From the NCBI RefSeq assembly GCF_012070565.1, contig NZ_JAAQRO010000023.1, positions 62,001 to 126,000 on the forward strand: 64,000 bases of DNA, read 5' to 3'. Under the pieces are notes generated by a model. That model saw only the letters and a program-made list of their open reading frames with translations. It searched no databases and was not told the origin of the DNA. The stretch's first letter is position 1, and each line of letters starts with the position of its first letter. Shown in pieces: positions 17,173 to 26,148 of this stretch. The stretch comes from Anaerosporobacter faecicola. GTDB taxonomy: Bacteria > Bacillota > Clostridia > Lachnospirales > Lachnospiraceae. Both the position numbers and the translations under genes were made by a program.

Positions 17173-17664
17173 TTATGCTTTCTTTTCGTATTTCACAAAA
17201 GAATATTCCAAATCATAATATGTCTGCTCCTCTGATTCTTCTGTGATCTTCCATTCTGGCATCTTATCTAGATTCGGGAAAAATGTATCCGCTTCATATG
17301 CATAATCGATCTTTGTTACATGCGCCACGTCACAATAAGGTAGCATTTGATGGTATATGGAATCGCCACCAATAACAAAGATATCTTCTGATTTATAATC
17401 CTTTACATAATCAAGAGCTTCTTCGATACTTCCAACTACAACGCAACCATCTACCTTATAATCTGCCTTTTTCGTAATCACTACATTCATTCTGTTTGGC
17501 AATGGCTTTTTCTGTGGAAAGCTTTCTAATGTTTTTCTTCCCATAATCACTACTTTACCTGTAGTCTCTTGTCGAAAGAAACGCTGATCGGCAGGAATTC
17601 GAACCAATAGATCGTTCTTATTCCCTATTGCCCAATTTTTGTCTACTGCTACAATTAAATTCAT
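17173..17664 (-). CDS. folA: Dihydrofolate reductase
   Basis: 163 residues, standard length. It reduces dihydrofolate with NADPH, recycling the folate oxidised by thymidylate synthase. Typical features: N-terminal LIVAVDKNWAIGNKNDLL, RFFRQETTGKVVIMGRKTLES with the GRKT nucleotide loop, PLPNRMNVVIT, FVIGGDSIYHQML with the GG pair, and ADTFFPNLD. It starts 23 bases after thyA, the usual thyA-folA pairing. It ends close to a 300-base AT-rich gap before ilvE. Confidence 0.95.
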   Translation of the reverse strand: MNLIVAVDKNWAIGNKNDLLVRIPADQRFFRQETTGKVVIMGRKTLESFPQKKPLPNRMNVVITKKADYKVDGCVVVGSIEEALDYVKDYKSEDIFVIGGDSIYHQMLPYCDVAHVTKIDYAYEADTFFPNLDKMPEWKITEESEEQTYYDLEYSFVKYEKKA

Positions 17665-17687
17665 TCTCTTTGCCCCTTCTTATTCAT

Positions 17688-18533
17688 CTATACAGCTACT
17701 GGAATATGCTCCACCTTTGGTCCTGTTACATAATTATCAAGACGGAAGTCATCTACAGTAAACTGATAGAAATCTTTGATTTCTGGATTCATCCAGAATG
17801 TTGGTGCATCATACGTCGGTCTTGTGATTAATTCCTTAATAATCGGAATATGACGATCATAGATATGCGCATCTGCAATAACATGAACCAATTCTCCTGC
17901 TTCCATACCACATACTTGAGCTAACATGTGGATTAATACCGCATATTGACACACATTCCAATTATTTGCTGCTAATATATCTTGGGAACGTTGGTTTAGA
18001 ATTCCATTCAAGTACATCTTTCCATCATTCCGTTTTGTTACGTTAAAGGTCATACTATAGGCACATGGGTAAAGGTTCATCTCATGTAAATCCTGAAAAC
18101 AATATATATTTGTCATAATTCTTCTACTATAAGGATTGTTCTTTAGGTCATAGATTACTCGATCTACCTGATCCATCATACCTTCTTTATAAGTATGTTT
18201 TACGGCCATTTGATAACCGTAAGCTTTTCCAATAGATCCATCTTCATCAGCCCAACTATCCCAGATCTTACTGTTTAGATCATGAACATTGTTTGATTTT
18301 TTCTGCCAGATCCAAAGAAGTTCATCAATACAGCTCTTGATTGCCGTTCTACGAAGTGTCATAGCAGGGAACTCTTTTGTCAGATCATAACGATTCACAA
18401 CACCAAACTGCTTGATGGTATACGCATACGATCCATCTTCCCATTTCGGACGAACTTTTTCTCCTTCTGTACTAAAACCATTTTCCAAAATATCTGTACA
18501 CATATCTATAAATAAGCGATCTGCTAAACTCAT
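17688..18533 (-). CDS. thyA: Thymidylate synthase
   Basis: 281 residues. It methylates dUMP to dTMP with methylene-tetrahydrofolate. The catalytic Cys lies in YPCAYSMTFNV; the phosphate-binding Arg in NQRSQDILAANNWN; and HIYDRHIPIIKE and DDFRLDNYVTG match the C-terminal substrate segments. GAGGAGGCAGGC precedes the ATG. The LYPCAYS and AANNWN forms place it in the Clostridium/Bacillus ThyA-like variant rather than the E. coli form. It is co-transcribed with folA, downstream of the nrdD terminator, so dTMP and dNTP synthesis genes sit together. Confidence 0.94.
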   Translation of the reverse strand: MSLADRLFIDMCTDILENGFSTEGEKVRPKWEDGSYAYTIKQFGVVNRYDLTKEFPAMTLRRTAIKSCIDELLWIWQKKSNNVHDLNSKIWDSWADEDGSIGKAYGYQMAVKHTYKEGMMDQVDRVIYDLKNNPYSRRIMTNIYCFQDLHEMNLYPCAYSMTFNVTKRNDGKMYLNGILNQRSQDILAANNWNVCQYAVLIHMLAQVCGMEAGELVHVIADAHIYDRHIPIIKELITRPTYDAPTFWMNPEIKDFYQFTVDDFRLDNYVTGPKVEHIPVAV

Positions 18534-18576
18534 GCCTGCCTCCTCGTTTTCCTTTCAATTTGTGCTTAACATACTT

Positions 18577-18605
18577 ATTTTAAAGTATCACTACTAAAAA
18601 AACAA
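18577..18605 (-). promoter_or_regulatory. Possible thyA-folA promoter overlapping the nrdD terminator T-run
   Basis: TTGTTT (18605-18600) and TAAAAT (18582-18577) are 17 bases apart on the minus strand. The -35 box lies in the T-run of the upstream terminator. Confidence 0.35.
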
Positions 18606-18637
18606 TAGGCTTTTGCTGTGATTCCGCAAAAGCCTAT
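18593..18637 (-). terminator. Terminator of nrdD
   Basis: ATAGGCTTTTGC (18605-18616) and GCAAAAGCCTAT (18626-18637) form a 12-bp stem with a 9-base loop, followed on the minus strand by TGTTTTTTT. Confidence 0.85.
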
Positions 18638-18686
18638 ATTTACCATCACATAATCTGCAATGGAAACAGCGATAATTTATCTTATG

Positions 18687-21092
18687 TTATGATACAACAA
18701 CAACGTTTTCTTCAGCGAATCGTTTGATATTTGAAGCATTCACATACTTCTTCACATCGCCATTCTTTACCTGAACTAATGTTGGTGCCTGCATAATACC
18801 TAATTCAGCAGCAAGGTCCATATGTTCCTCTGCATCTACAACAGTAAATGGTAACTCCTCCAAATACGTCTTTGCCATCACACAATTCGGGCAGCTCTTT
18901 GTGGTAAACAGATATAAGCCATCTTCAGATAGTTTCTCTGTTTCCGTTTCAGTTGCAGCTACCTCTTTCTTGCTTTGACTAACAAAATCCTTTTGATCAC
19001 CAAACAATGCTGCATCATATACTTGAACGGTTTTGTAAACCTTACGATTCATGTATTCCTGTGACTTTCCTTCATTCCAGTTCTGTACTGGACGGTAATA
19101 GCCTGTAATTCGGCTGTATACTTCTGCTTTCTCACCACACTCTGGACAAGTAAAATGTTCTCCACTGATATAACCATGGTTCTTACAAATAGAATAAGTT
19201 GGTGACATGGTATAGTATGGTAATTTGTAATTATTCGCAATAGTTCGTACTAACTTCGCTGCTGCCTTCCAATCCGGAAGTTTTTCTCCGAGGAATGCAT
19301 GGAATACAGTTCCCGATGTATAGAGTGTCTGCAAACGGTCTTGAATATCCAAAGCAGCAAATACATCATCTGTATAATCAACAGGTAAATGAGAACTATT
19401 GGTATAGTAAGGTGTATCCCCTTCATGTCCAGCCGTCTTAATGTCTGGCCAACGTTTTCTATCATGTTTTGCCAAACGATAGGATGTTGATTCTGCTGGT
19501 GTAGCTTCCAGATTATAGAGATCCCCATATTCTACTTGATAATCCGATAATCGTTCTCTCATATGGTTCAACACTTTAGCTGTAAAGTTCTGTGTTTCCA
19601 CACTGGTCATATCTTTTCCAAGCCATCTTGCATTTAATCCGACTTCATTCATTCCAATTAAACCAATCGTTGAAAAATGATTATCAAAGGAACCAAGATA
19701 TCTCTTTGTATATGGATATAATCCCTCCTCTAATAATTTTGAAATGACTTTTCTCTTTACTTTTAAAGAACGAGCAGCCAGATCCATCATACGATTTAGA
19801 CGTTTGAAGAAATCCTCTTCATTCTTGGCAAGGTATGCAATACGAGGCATATTGATGGTAACAACACCAACACTTCCTGTACTTTCTCCTGATCCGAAAT
19901 AACCACCTGTTTTCTTCCGTAATTCACGAAGATCCAATCGTAAACGGCAACACATGGAACGAACATCACTAGGTTCCATATCACTATTAATATAATTAGA
20001 GAAATAAGGTGTTCCGTATTTGGCAGTCATTTCAAAAAGTAACTTGTTATTCTCTGTTTCCGACCAATCAAAATCTTTTGTAATGGAATAGGTTGGAATT
20101 GGATACTGGAATCCACGTCCATTGGCATCTCCTTCTACCATGATCTCAATAAATGCCTTATTGACCATATCCATTTCTTCTTTACAATCTTTGTACATAA
20201 AATCCATCTCTTTACCACCTACAATACAAGGCAGGTTGGCAAGATCGTTTGGAACGGTCCAATCCAATGTGATATTGGAAAATGGAGCTTGCGTTCCCCA
20301 ACGACTTGGTGTATTCACACCATAGATAAAGGATTGAATGCATTGTTTTACTTCTTTATATGTTAAGTGATCCACTTTAACGAAAGGAGCCAAATATGTA
20401 TCAAATGAGGAAAATGCCTGAGCACCTGCCCATTCGTTCTGCATAATACCTAAAAAATTCACCATCTGGTTACATAAAGTTGATAGATGACTTGCAGGTG
20501 AAGACGTAATCTTGCCTGGTATTCCACCTAACCCTTCTTTAATCAATTGCTTTAATGACCAACCTGCACAATATCCAGTTAACATGGATAAATCGTGAAT
20601 ATGGATATCTGCATTTCTATGTGCAGCAGCGATCTCTTCATCATATACTTCCGATAACCAATAATTTGCTGTTATGGAACCTGAATTATGAAGGATCAAT
20701 CCTCCTACTGAATAGGTAACTGTTGAGTTTTCTTTTACTCTCCAATCTTCCTCCTTCACATAACTATCAACAATTTCTTTATAATCCAAAATCGTTGATT
20801 TCATATTTCGAATCTTTTCACGGTTCTTACGATATAGGATATATGCTTTTGCCACATCTGTATATCCTGTCTCTTCTAAGACATGCTCTACAGAATCTTG
20901 AATATCCTCCACACTGATTACGCCATCTTTTACTTTACTTTGAAAATCTGATGTAACACGTAACGCTAAGAGATTAATGACATCTTCATTATAAAGCTTT
21001 TCTGTTGCATTAAATGCTTTTGAAATCGCATCAGAGATTTTTGCAACCATAAACTCTGCGATTTCCCCATCTCTCTTAACCACATTAAACAT
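18687..21092 (-). CDS. nrdD: Anaerobic ribonucleoside triphosphate reductase with C-terminal redoxin domain
   Basis: 801 residues. Class III enzyme making dNTPs with a glycyl radical. An ATP-cone domain is at residues 1-95. The catalytic barrel includes the CCRLRLDLREL cysteine and GSVGVVTINMPRI. A zinc site is formed by CKNHG and CPECG (about residues 645-660), and the glycyl radical is in RITGYYRPVQNWNEGK near 663. From about residue 725 a thioredoxin/glutaredoxin-like domain with CPNC (near 734), APTLVQVKNG and a cis-Pro follows; most NrdD proteins end before this. The redoxin could deliver reducing power in cis. The activase gene nrdG is not nearby. A promoter and an NrdR-like box lie upstream. 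Confidence 0.95.
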   Translation of the reverse strand: MFNVVKRDGEIAEFMVAKISDAISKAFNATEKLYNEDVINLLALRVTSDFQSKVKDGVISVEDIQDSVEHVLEETGYTDVAKAYILYRKNREKIRNMKSTILDYKEIVDSYVKEEDWRVKENSTVTYSVGGLILHNSGSITANYWLSEVYDEEIAAAHRNADIHIHDLSMLTGYCAGWSLKQLIKEGLGGIPGKITSSPASHLSTLCNQMVNFLGIMQNEWAGAQAFSSFDTYLAPFVKVDHLTYKEVKQCIQSFIYGVNTPSRWGTQAPFSNITLDWTVPNDLANLPCIVGGKEMDFMYKDCKEEMDMVNKAFIEIMVEGDANGRGFQYPIPTYSITKDFDWSETENNKLLFEMTAKYGTPYFSNYINSDMEPSDVRSMCCRLRLDLRELRKKTGGYFGSGESTGSVGVVTINMPRIAYLAKNEEDFFKRLNRMMDLAARSLKVKRKVISKLLEEGLYPYTKRYLGSFDNHFSTIGLIGMNEVGLNARWLGKDMTSVETQNFTAKVLNHMRERLSDYQVEYGDLYNLEATPAESTSYRLAKHDRKRWPDIKTAGHEGDTPYYTNSSHLPVDYTDDVFAALDIQDRLQTLYTSGTVFHAFLGEKLPDWKAAAKLVRTIANNYKLPYYTMSPTYSICKNHGYISGEHFTCPECGEKAEVYSRITGYYRPVQNWNEGKSQEYMNRKVYKTVQVYDAALFGDQKDFVSQSKKEVAATETETEKLSEDGLYLFTTKSCPNCVMAKTYLEELPFTVVDAEEHMDLAAELGIMQAPTLVQVKNGDVKKYVNASNIKRFAEENVVVVS

Positions 21093-21134
21093 AAAACCGT
21101 TCTCCCTTCGCTACTTTTTTCTTTCAACTATGTA

Positions 21135-21169
21135 CCACTATATATTGTATGTCATAGTAAGTCAGTCAA
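21135..21169 (-). promoter_or_regulatory. nrdD promoter with an NrdR-type box
   Basis: On the minus strand TTGACT (21169-21164) and AATATA (21146-21141) are 17 bases apart. The -10 is covered by ATACAATATATAGTGG (21150-21135), which matches the published NrdR box consensus ACACTATATATAGTGT at 13 of 16 positions. Only one clear box is seen; NrdR sites normally come in pairs. Confidence 0.55.
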
Positions 21170-21192
21170 ATGAAAAACCCTATTTTAGGTAC

Positions 21193-21293
21193 AAAAAAAA
21201 CCGACAAAGAATATTATTTCCATACATCTTGTGGTCTCAATCGTAAATTCCGATTGAACTTAACACTTGCTAGAAATAATTTCTTCATCGGTT
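21193..21293 (-). terminator. Rod-shaped 100-nt terminator-like RNA between hflX and nrdD
   Basis: On the minus strand a 6-bp stem AACCGA/TCGGTT continues through AAGAA/TTCTT and an 8-bp ATTATTTC/GAAATAAT stem into a large 15 x 16 base internal loop capped by a 7-bp TCAATCG/CGATTGA hairpin. Eight Ts follow the outer stem. It can terminate hflX transcription, but is far longer than usual and may be a structured RNA in its own right. Confidence 0.6.
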
Positions 21294-21399
21294 AAATTGT
21301 AGCAGAATAGAAGTATATAGTCAAGTACTATTACTACCATATCTATATGTTCTAATAATTTAAACTACTACATATTGTGTATCGATTAGGCATTTAGAA

Positions 21400-22650
21400 C
21401 TATTTTTCTAGTTGCAAATATAACTCTTTTGGTACATAAGCTTGAATATAAATCCCCTCTGATTGGTACTCTTCTTGTAGTAACTGACCGTATTTCCGAA
21501 TATTTTGTATCTTTCCCGCTTCAGAATATGGAAATATTTTCTCAATCAATATCTTGTGTTCCTTTAAAATTTCTTCAAGGGTATTTAAGAGGTCATTTAG
21601 CCCTTCTCCAGTCTTTGATGAAATCTGAACCGTACGATCTGCTTTGAAGTCTTTCCACACTGGTTTTTCTTCTGTTTTATCCACTTTATTGAATGCGGTA
21701 ATGATCGTTTTATCACGAACCCCCAGATTATCCAATGTCTCATATACAACGTGCATATGTTTATCCGCTTCTGGATTGGTGCTGTCTACAACATGTAGAA
21801 TAATATCTGCATATTTCGCTTCTTCTAGGGTACTACGAAACGCATTAATCAAATGATGTGGTAATTTACGAATAAATCCTACCGTATCTGTAAGTAAAAT
21901 CTCTTGTCCACTCTCCAATTTCAGGTTTCGGGTCGTAGGATCCAGGGTTGCAAATAATTTATCTTCTGATAACACACCCGCATTGGTCAATGTATTAAGT
22001 AACGTGGATTTCCCCGCATTGGTATATCCCACAATCGCAATTACAGGAACTGGATTCTTGCTTCGCTGTTGTCTTGTCGTTTCTCTTGTTCGAACCACAT
22101 CTTCTAGCTCTTTATTTAATTGTGAGATTCGATCACGAATCAGACGACGGTCCATCTCTAGCTTTTTCTCACCAGGTCCCTTTGTTCCAATACCACCACC
22201 TAATCTAGATAAGGAACTACGTAACCCTACCAGTCTAGAAGAACGATAACGAAGTTGTGCTAACTCTACCTGTATCTTTCCTTCTCTTGTAGATGCTCTC
22301 TGGGCAAAGATATCTAAGATTGTAACTGTACGGTCCATTACTTTAATCTGTAATGCTTCTTCTAAGTTCTTTAACTGTGCAGGTGATAATTCGTCATCAC
22401 ATACTACACCTGTAGCATCATATTCTTCTACCAACTCCCGTACTTCATCTATCTTACCTTTTCCAATATACGTTCCTGGATGTATGCTCTCTCGATTTTG
22501 GATTACTTTTGCTACGGTTGTTGCACCCGCTGTCTTGATTAATTCTTCTAATTCATCAAGTGACTGTGCTGTATCATCACCATCGCAGGTTGCAACACCT
22601 ACTAGGATCATTCTTTCTTCTTGCTCTTTTATTTCATATGTTTCGGCCAT
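21400..22650 (-). CDS. hflX: Ribosome-associated GTPase HflX
   Basis: 416 residues. HflX binds 50S subunits and rescues stalled or heat-damaged ribosomes. The N-terminal HflX domain contains GTYIGKGKIDEV and the AQRASTREGKIQVELAQL helix with the LGGGIGTKGPGE loop; the G domain has G1 GYTNAGKST (about residues 208-216), G3 DTVGF and G4 NKVD. AATAGGAGGACTATATAC precedes the ATG. It lies 24 bases downstream of the TPR lipoprotein stop region in genome order but is read first, so the relation to neighbours is loose. Confidence 0.95.
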   Translation of the reverse strand: MAETYEIKEQEERMILVGVATCDGDDTAQSLDELEELIKTAGATTVAKVIQNRESIHPGTYIGKGKIDEVRELVEEYDATGVVCDDELSPAQLKNLEEALQIKVMDRTVTILDIFAQRASTREGKIQVELAQLRYRSSRLVGLRSSLSRLGGGIGTKGPGEKKLEMDRRLIRDRISQLNKELEDVVRTRETTRQQRSKNPVPVIAIVGYTNAGKSTLLNTLTNAGVLSEDKLFATLDPTTRNLKLESGQEILLTDTVGFIRKLPHHLINAFRSTLEEAKYADIILHVVDSTNPEADKHMHVVYETLDNLGVRDKTIITAFNKVDKTEEKPVWKDFKADRTVQISSKTGEGLNDLLNTLEEILKEHKILIEKIFPYSEAGKIQNIRKYGQLLQEEYQSEGIYIQAYVPKELYLQLEK

Positions 22651-22674
22651 GTATATAGTCCTCCTAATAACAAT

Positions 22675-23889
22675 CTATTTTGTTGTATTGTCCACGAGGG
22701 CTCCTTTTTGTCTGGTTTTTAAGAATTGTACTTCTTTTGACATGCCCTCATCTTCTGGATATTCTTTTACATATTTCTTTGCTTTCTTATACGCATTCTT
22801 AAAGTCACTTTTATATTCAAGGGCAATGATCTGATTATATTTTAATGGTTGCATTACACTATTATCATTCAGAGCAATTCCATCTTCAAATGCCTGCAAT
22901 GCCTGGTCATAGGATTTTAGTTTGAGATATGCTTCTCCCAATTGGTTATATACCATTGCAGATTTTTGTGTTCCCATGGTTTGTATATACTGCTCATAAT
23001 TTGACGCAGCGGTTTCATAGTCTTTCTCGACCATAGCAATTTCTCCAAGATAATAATACGCTCCAGTAAAGCCATTATTAATGGCTTCTGCAAATTCTGC
23101 TTTTGCTGTATCATAATTCTCTTGATAGAAATGTATGATTGCAACATTATAATAATCTTCTTTGGATTTCGTCTTAATTGCCAAAGCCTTAGTAAGTACT
23201 TCCTGCGCTCCAGCATTGTCCCCTTGCTCTAGTAGGATGGCGTATTTTCCAAAGTAGTATTCATAGTTTTCTTTTTCATAAGAAATCGCTTTATCAAAAT
23301 CTGCAATAGAATCCTCCAAACTTCCAGTCTGACCTTCTAAAATTGCTCGTTTATAATATGCATCACTTTGATCTGGATGACGATCAATAATCTTCGTATA
23401 GGTTTCGATCGCTCCTGTTTGATCTAGCATCTTTGTCTGGGCATCTCCCAAATAGAATCCCAAATCCACATCGAGATCCGAACGATCCGCTATGTTCAAT
23501 GCATTTTGAAATTCTTTTATAGCTGCTTCATAATCTGCAGAACAATAATAGGCAATTCCTTTTCCTCGATATGCCATTTTATTGTTCTCTCGAACGATTT
23601 TATTATCCTTATCCAGAATTGCTTTATCAAACTGGATTAATGCCTCTTCGTAATTCTGACACTGGATTAGGGTCATTCCATAATCAATATAATACTCTGC
23701 TTTATTCGGATTTTTTTTCACTGCCTCTTTCAGGCTTGCACTTGCATCCTCATATTTTTCTGCTTTGTATTGTTTCATCCCTTGTTTATAATAATCACTG
23801 GCACTCATCTTTCCACCACATGATGTCGCTATAAACATAACTGCCAATGCCGCTAAAATCACTTTCCCACGTCTAATCCTTTTCACCAT
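22675..23889 (-). CDS. TPR-repeat lipoprotein
   Basis: 404 residues from the ATG at 23889, chosen for GGAGG 9 bases upstream. A basic signal sequence (MVKRIRRGKVILAALAVMFI) leads into the lipobox IATSC, so the protein is anchored outside the cell. The rest is a run of tetratricopeptide repeats of about 34 residues (SASDYYKQGMKQYKAEKYED, YIDYGMTLIQCQNYEEALIQ, YNQLGEAYLKLKSYDQALQA and others). Such proteins scaffold envelope complexes. Its leader contains four consecutive small hairpins. It ends just before hflX, in the same direction, and may be co-transcribed with it. Confidence 0.85.
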   Translation of the reverse strand: MVKRIRRGKVILAALAVMFIATSCGGKMSASDYYKQGMKQYKAEKYEDASASLKEAVKKNPNKAEYYIDYGMTLIQCQNYEEALIQFDKAILDKDNKIVRENNKMAYRGKGIAYYCSADYEAAIKEFQNALNIADRSDLDVDLGFYLGDAQTKMLDQTGAIETYTKIIDRHPDQSDAYYKRAILEGQTGSLEDSIADFDKAISYEKENYEYYFGKYAILLEQGDNAGAQEVLTKALAIKTKSKEDYYNVAIIHFYQENYDTAKAEFAEAINNGFTGAYYYLGEIAMVEKDYETAASNYEQYIQTMGTQKSAMVYNQLGEAYLKLKSYDQALQAFEDGIALNDNSVMQPLKYNQIIALEYKSDFKNAYKKAKKYVKEYPEDEGMSKEVQFLKTRQKGALVDNTTK

Positions 23890-23916
23890 GACGTATATCC
23901 TCCAATCAAATTTTAC

Positions 23917-23971
23917 CACTTCGTGCTCCTTCGGAGTCAGACTTCCTTCGTAAGTCTAAGCAGCTTCGCTG
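23917..23971 (-). repeat. Array of four mini-hairpins with CGAAG loops in the TPR lipoprotein leader
   Basis: Read on the minus strand, four hairpins follow one another with CGAAG at or near each tip: CAGCGAAGCTG (23971-23961), AGACTT...AAGTCT around 23939-23957, CTCCGAAGGAG (23936-23926) and CACGAAGTG (23925-23917). On the plus strand the tips read CTTCG. They occupy the leader 28-82 bases before the lipoprotein ATG. Confidence 0.65.
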
Positions 23972-23982
23972 TCCACCTTTTC

Positions 23983-24011
23983 ATTATAGTTTGTAATAAG
24001 TGGTTTTGCAA
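23983..24011 (-). promoter_or_regulatory. Promoter of the TPR lipoprotein gene
   Basis: TTGCAA (24011-24006) and TATAAT (23988-23983) are 17 bases apart on the minus strand. The -35 box lies just outside the end of the neighbouring ABC-F gene. Confidence 0.65.
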
Positions 24012-24017
24012 GGTTGG

Positions 24018-25946
24018 TTATTGTAGGCTTTCTAGATTTTCCATGTGTTGTTCCCATTCTTCTTCGACTTCCTGGGTCTTGGTAGCGAGTTCTTCTAACT
24101 TTTTATAATCGGTTGCGTATTCTTCTTTTTGGCTTTCTTGTCTTAGTTCTTCTATCTTTTGTTCACATTCTGCGATCTTTTCTTCTAATTTTTTAATTTG
24201 TCGTAATCGCTTACTTTCCTCTTTTCCTGGATTGTATGATTTTACTTCCTGTTTGGCAGGTTGTTCTTCTTGTTGCATTTGTTGTTTTGCTACATTGCTT
24301 TTTCCTATATTATTGGATTTATTCCGTTCCGCACTGTTTCTCTTTTGTCTTTCCTCAAGATATTCCTCATATCCACAAGGATAGTAATTCACTTGATTTT
24401 CTTCAAAAACCAACATAGCTGTGGCAACTTCCTTGACAAAATATCGATCATGGGATACGAATAGTACCGTTCCTTCATAGGAACGAAGCATACTCTCCAA
24501 CGCTTGTTTACCAACCATATCCATATGATTGGTTGGCTCATCTAACATGAGAAAATTCGGCTTGGTCTGGAAGATTTTCAATAACGCCAAACGCACTTTT
24601 TCCCCTCCTGATAACTGTGAGATCTTCTTAAATACATCATCCTGAGAGAATAAGAAATGTCCAAGCGCTGTTCTTACTTCAACCTGTTTCAAGTTTGGAT
24701 AGGTATTCCAGAAATCATCCAGTATGGTTTCTTCACTGGTATACTGTGCCATTTGCTGTTCAAAGTACCCCATCTCAACATCAATTCCGTATTCATAGGA
24801 ACCACCAAGTGCAGGAATCTGACCAACTAACGTCTTTAGCAAAGTAGATTTTCCCTTTCCATTCTCGCCAATAACCGCAATCTTCTGTCCTTTCAGAATT
24901 TCCAGATTAATGGTACTTAGCGTACAATCATATCCAATCTCTAGTTTTTTAATTCGCATAACTTCCTTATGAGACTCAATTCTAGGAGAAAAACTAGCAT
25001 GAAATGCTTTTGTATCAAATCTTCTAGGCTTTTCAATCTTGTCCATATGTTCAATCGCTTTTAGTTTTGAGCGAGTCATGGCTACTTTCGTTGGTGTATT
25101 CTTCCACTTTTCAACAAGCATCTGCAATCTTGCAATTTCCTTTTGCTGTGCAATATAATCCTTCTCCTGTTTGTCCGCATCTAATCGCTTTCTCTGAATA
25201 AATGCAGAATAATTGCCAGGATATCGCTTGATTGTCTTATACTCGATTTCATACGTAACATCAATAATATGATCTAAGAACATTCGATCATGGGATACAA
25301 TAACAACCGCTTTGCTGTAATTCTTAAGATATCCTTCCAGCCATTCAATTGTCGGCATATCCAGATGGTTTGTAGGCTCATCAAGCAACAAAATATCTGG
25401 TTTACTCAGTAACAGTTTTACAAATGCGATTCTTGTTTGTTGTCCTCCCGATAAAGACTGAATTGGTCTTGCTAAATCACGCAGTTCAAATCCAAACCGC
25501 TGAAACACCGTTTCCATATCTTGTCGATAGGTATAGCCACCTGCATTTTCATAAGCTTGAGACAATCTACCATACTCATTAAGAATCTGTTCAGAAGGAT
25601 TGTTCTCCATAAGAGTGACCAATTCATCCATTCTCTTTTTCATCTCAAAAACAGGTGCATACACCTTTAGAATTTCTCCCTCTATCGTTTCCTCGGAATC
25701 GGTAAAGTCAATTTGTTTTAAAAATCCGATCTTGAGATTCCCCGCCATGGAAATCCCACAATCTTCATCACTATCTAGATTGCTTAACTCGATGTTTCCA
25801 GCAATCAGATTTAATAATGTTGTTTTACCACAACCGTTCCTTCCTACGATTGCAATCTTTTCATGATCCCGAATTTCAAAATTTATATTTTCTAATATTG
25901 TAGTAGCTGCAAATTTAACAAGGCCACCCATAATTTGATATTTCAT
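24018..25946 (-). CDS. ABC-F ATPase of the Uup/YdiF type
   Basis: 642 residues. Two ABC domains without membrane spans: Walker A GRNGCGKTT and GENGKGKST, signatures LSGGQQTR and LSGGEKVR, Walker B LLLDEPTNHLD and LMLDEPTNHMD. A linker with the P-site tRNA-interaction motif region lies between them (residues about 240-320), and the C-terminus carries a charged coiled coil (ESKRLRQIKKLEEKIAECEQ), as in Uup/YdiF. These proteins act on the ribosome, not in transport. The start at 25946 is set by GGAGGAGAGTATAC; the frame extends to 25973 without a site. It probably has a housekeeping translation role rather than drug resistance. Confidence 0.9.
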   Translation of the reverse strand: MKYQIMGGLVKFAATTILENINFEIRDHEKIAIVGRNGCGKTTLLNLIAGNIELSNLDSDEDCGISMAGNLKIGFLKQIDFTDSEETIEGEILKVYAPVFEMKKRMDELVTLMENNPSEQILNEYGRLSQAYENAGGYTYRQDMETVFQRFGFELRDLARPIQSLSGGQQTRIAFVKLLLSKPDILLLDEPTNHLDMPTIEWLEGYLKNYSKAVVIVSHDRMFLDHIIDVTYEIEYKTIKRYPGNYSAFIQRKRLDADKQEKDYIAQQKEIARLQMLVEKWKNTPTKVAMTRSKLKAIEHMDKIEKPRRFDTKAFHASFSPRIESHKEVMRIKKLEIGYDCTLSTINLEILKGQKIAVIGENGKGKSTLLKTLVGQIPALGGSYEYGIDVEMGYFEQQMAQYTSEETILDDFWNTYPNLKQVEVRTALGHFLFSQDDVFKKISQLSGGEKVRLALLKIFQTKPNFLMLDEPTNHMDMVGKQALESMLRSYEGTVLFVSHDRYFVKEVATAMLVFEENQVNYYPCGYEEYLEERQKRNSAERNKSNNIGKSNVAKQQMQQEEQPAKQEVKSYNPGKEESKRLRQIKKLEEKIAECEQKIEELRQESQKEEYATDYKKLEELATKTQEVEEEWEQHMENLESLQ

Positions 25947-26148
25947 GTATACTCTCCTCCGTATGTCTAACACGTATTCTTTTGTATCATCCTCTACTAT
26001 AGCATTCCCCTGGCCAAAAACGAACCTTAACTTCTTTTCGAATTAATTTTGCGATGAGTGGATTAGGAAGATTCCTACCAATCCAGAACAACGTGTAAAC
26101 TCCACACATTCTCCTACAGAACATCAAACAAAATTAGTACGCATTAAT

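Noticed and set aside
21193-21293. 6S RNA gene
   Set aside because: The bubble layout is similar, but the element is about half the usual 6S length and ends in a terminator-like U-run directly on its outer stem.
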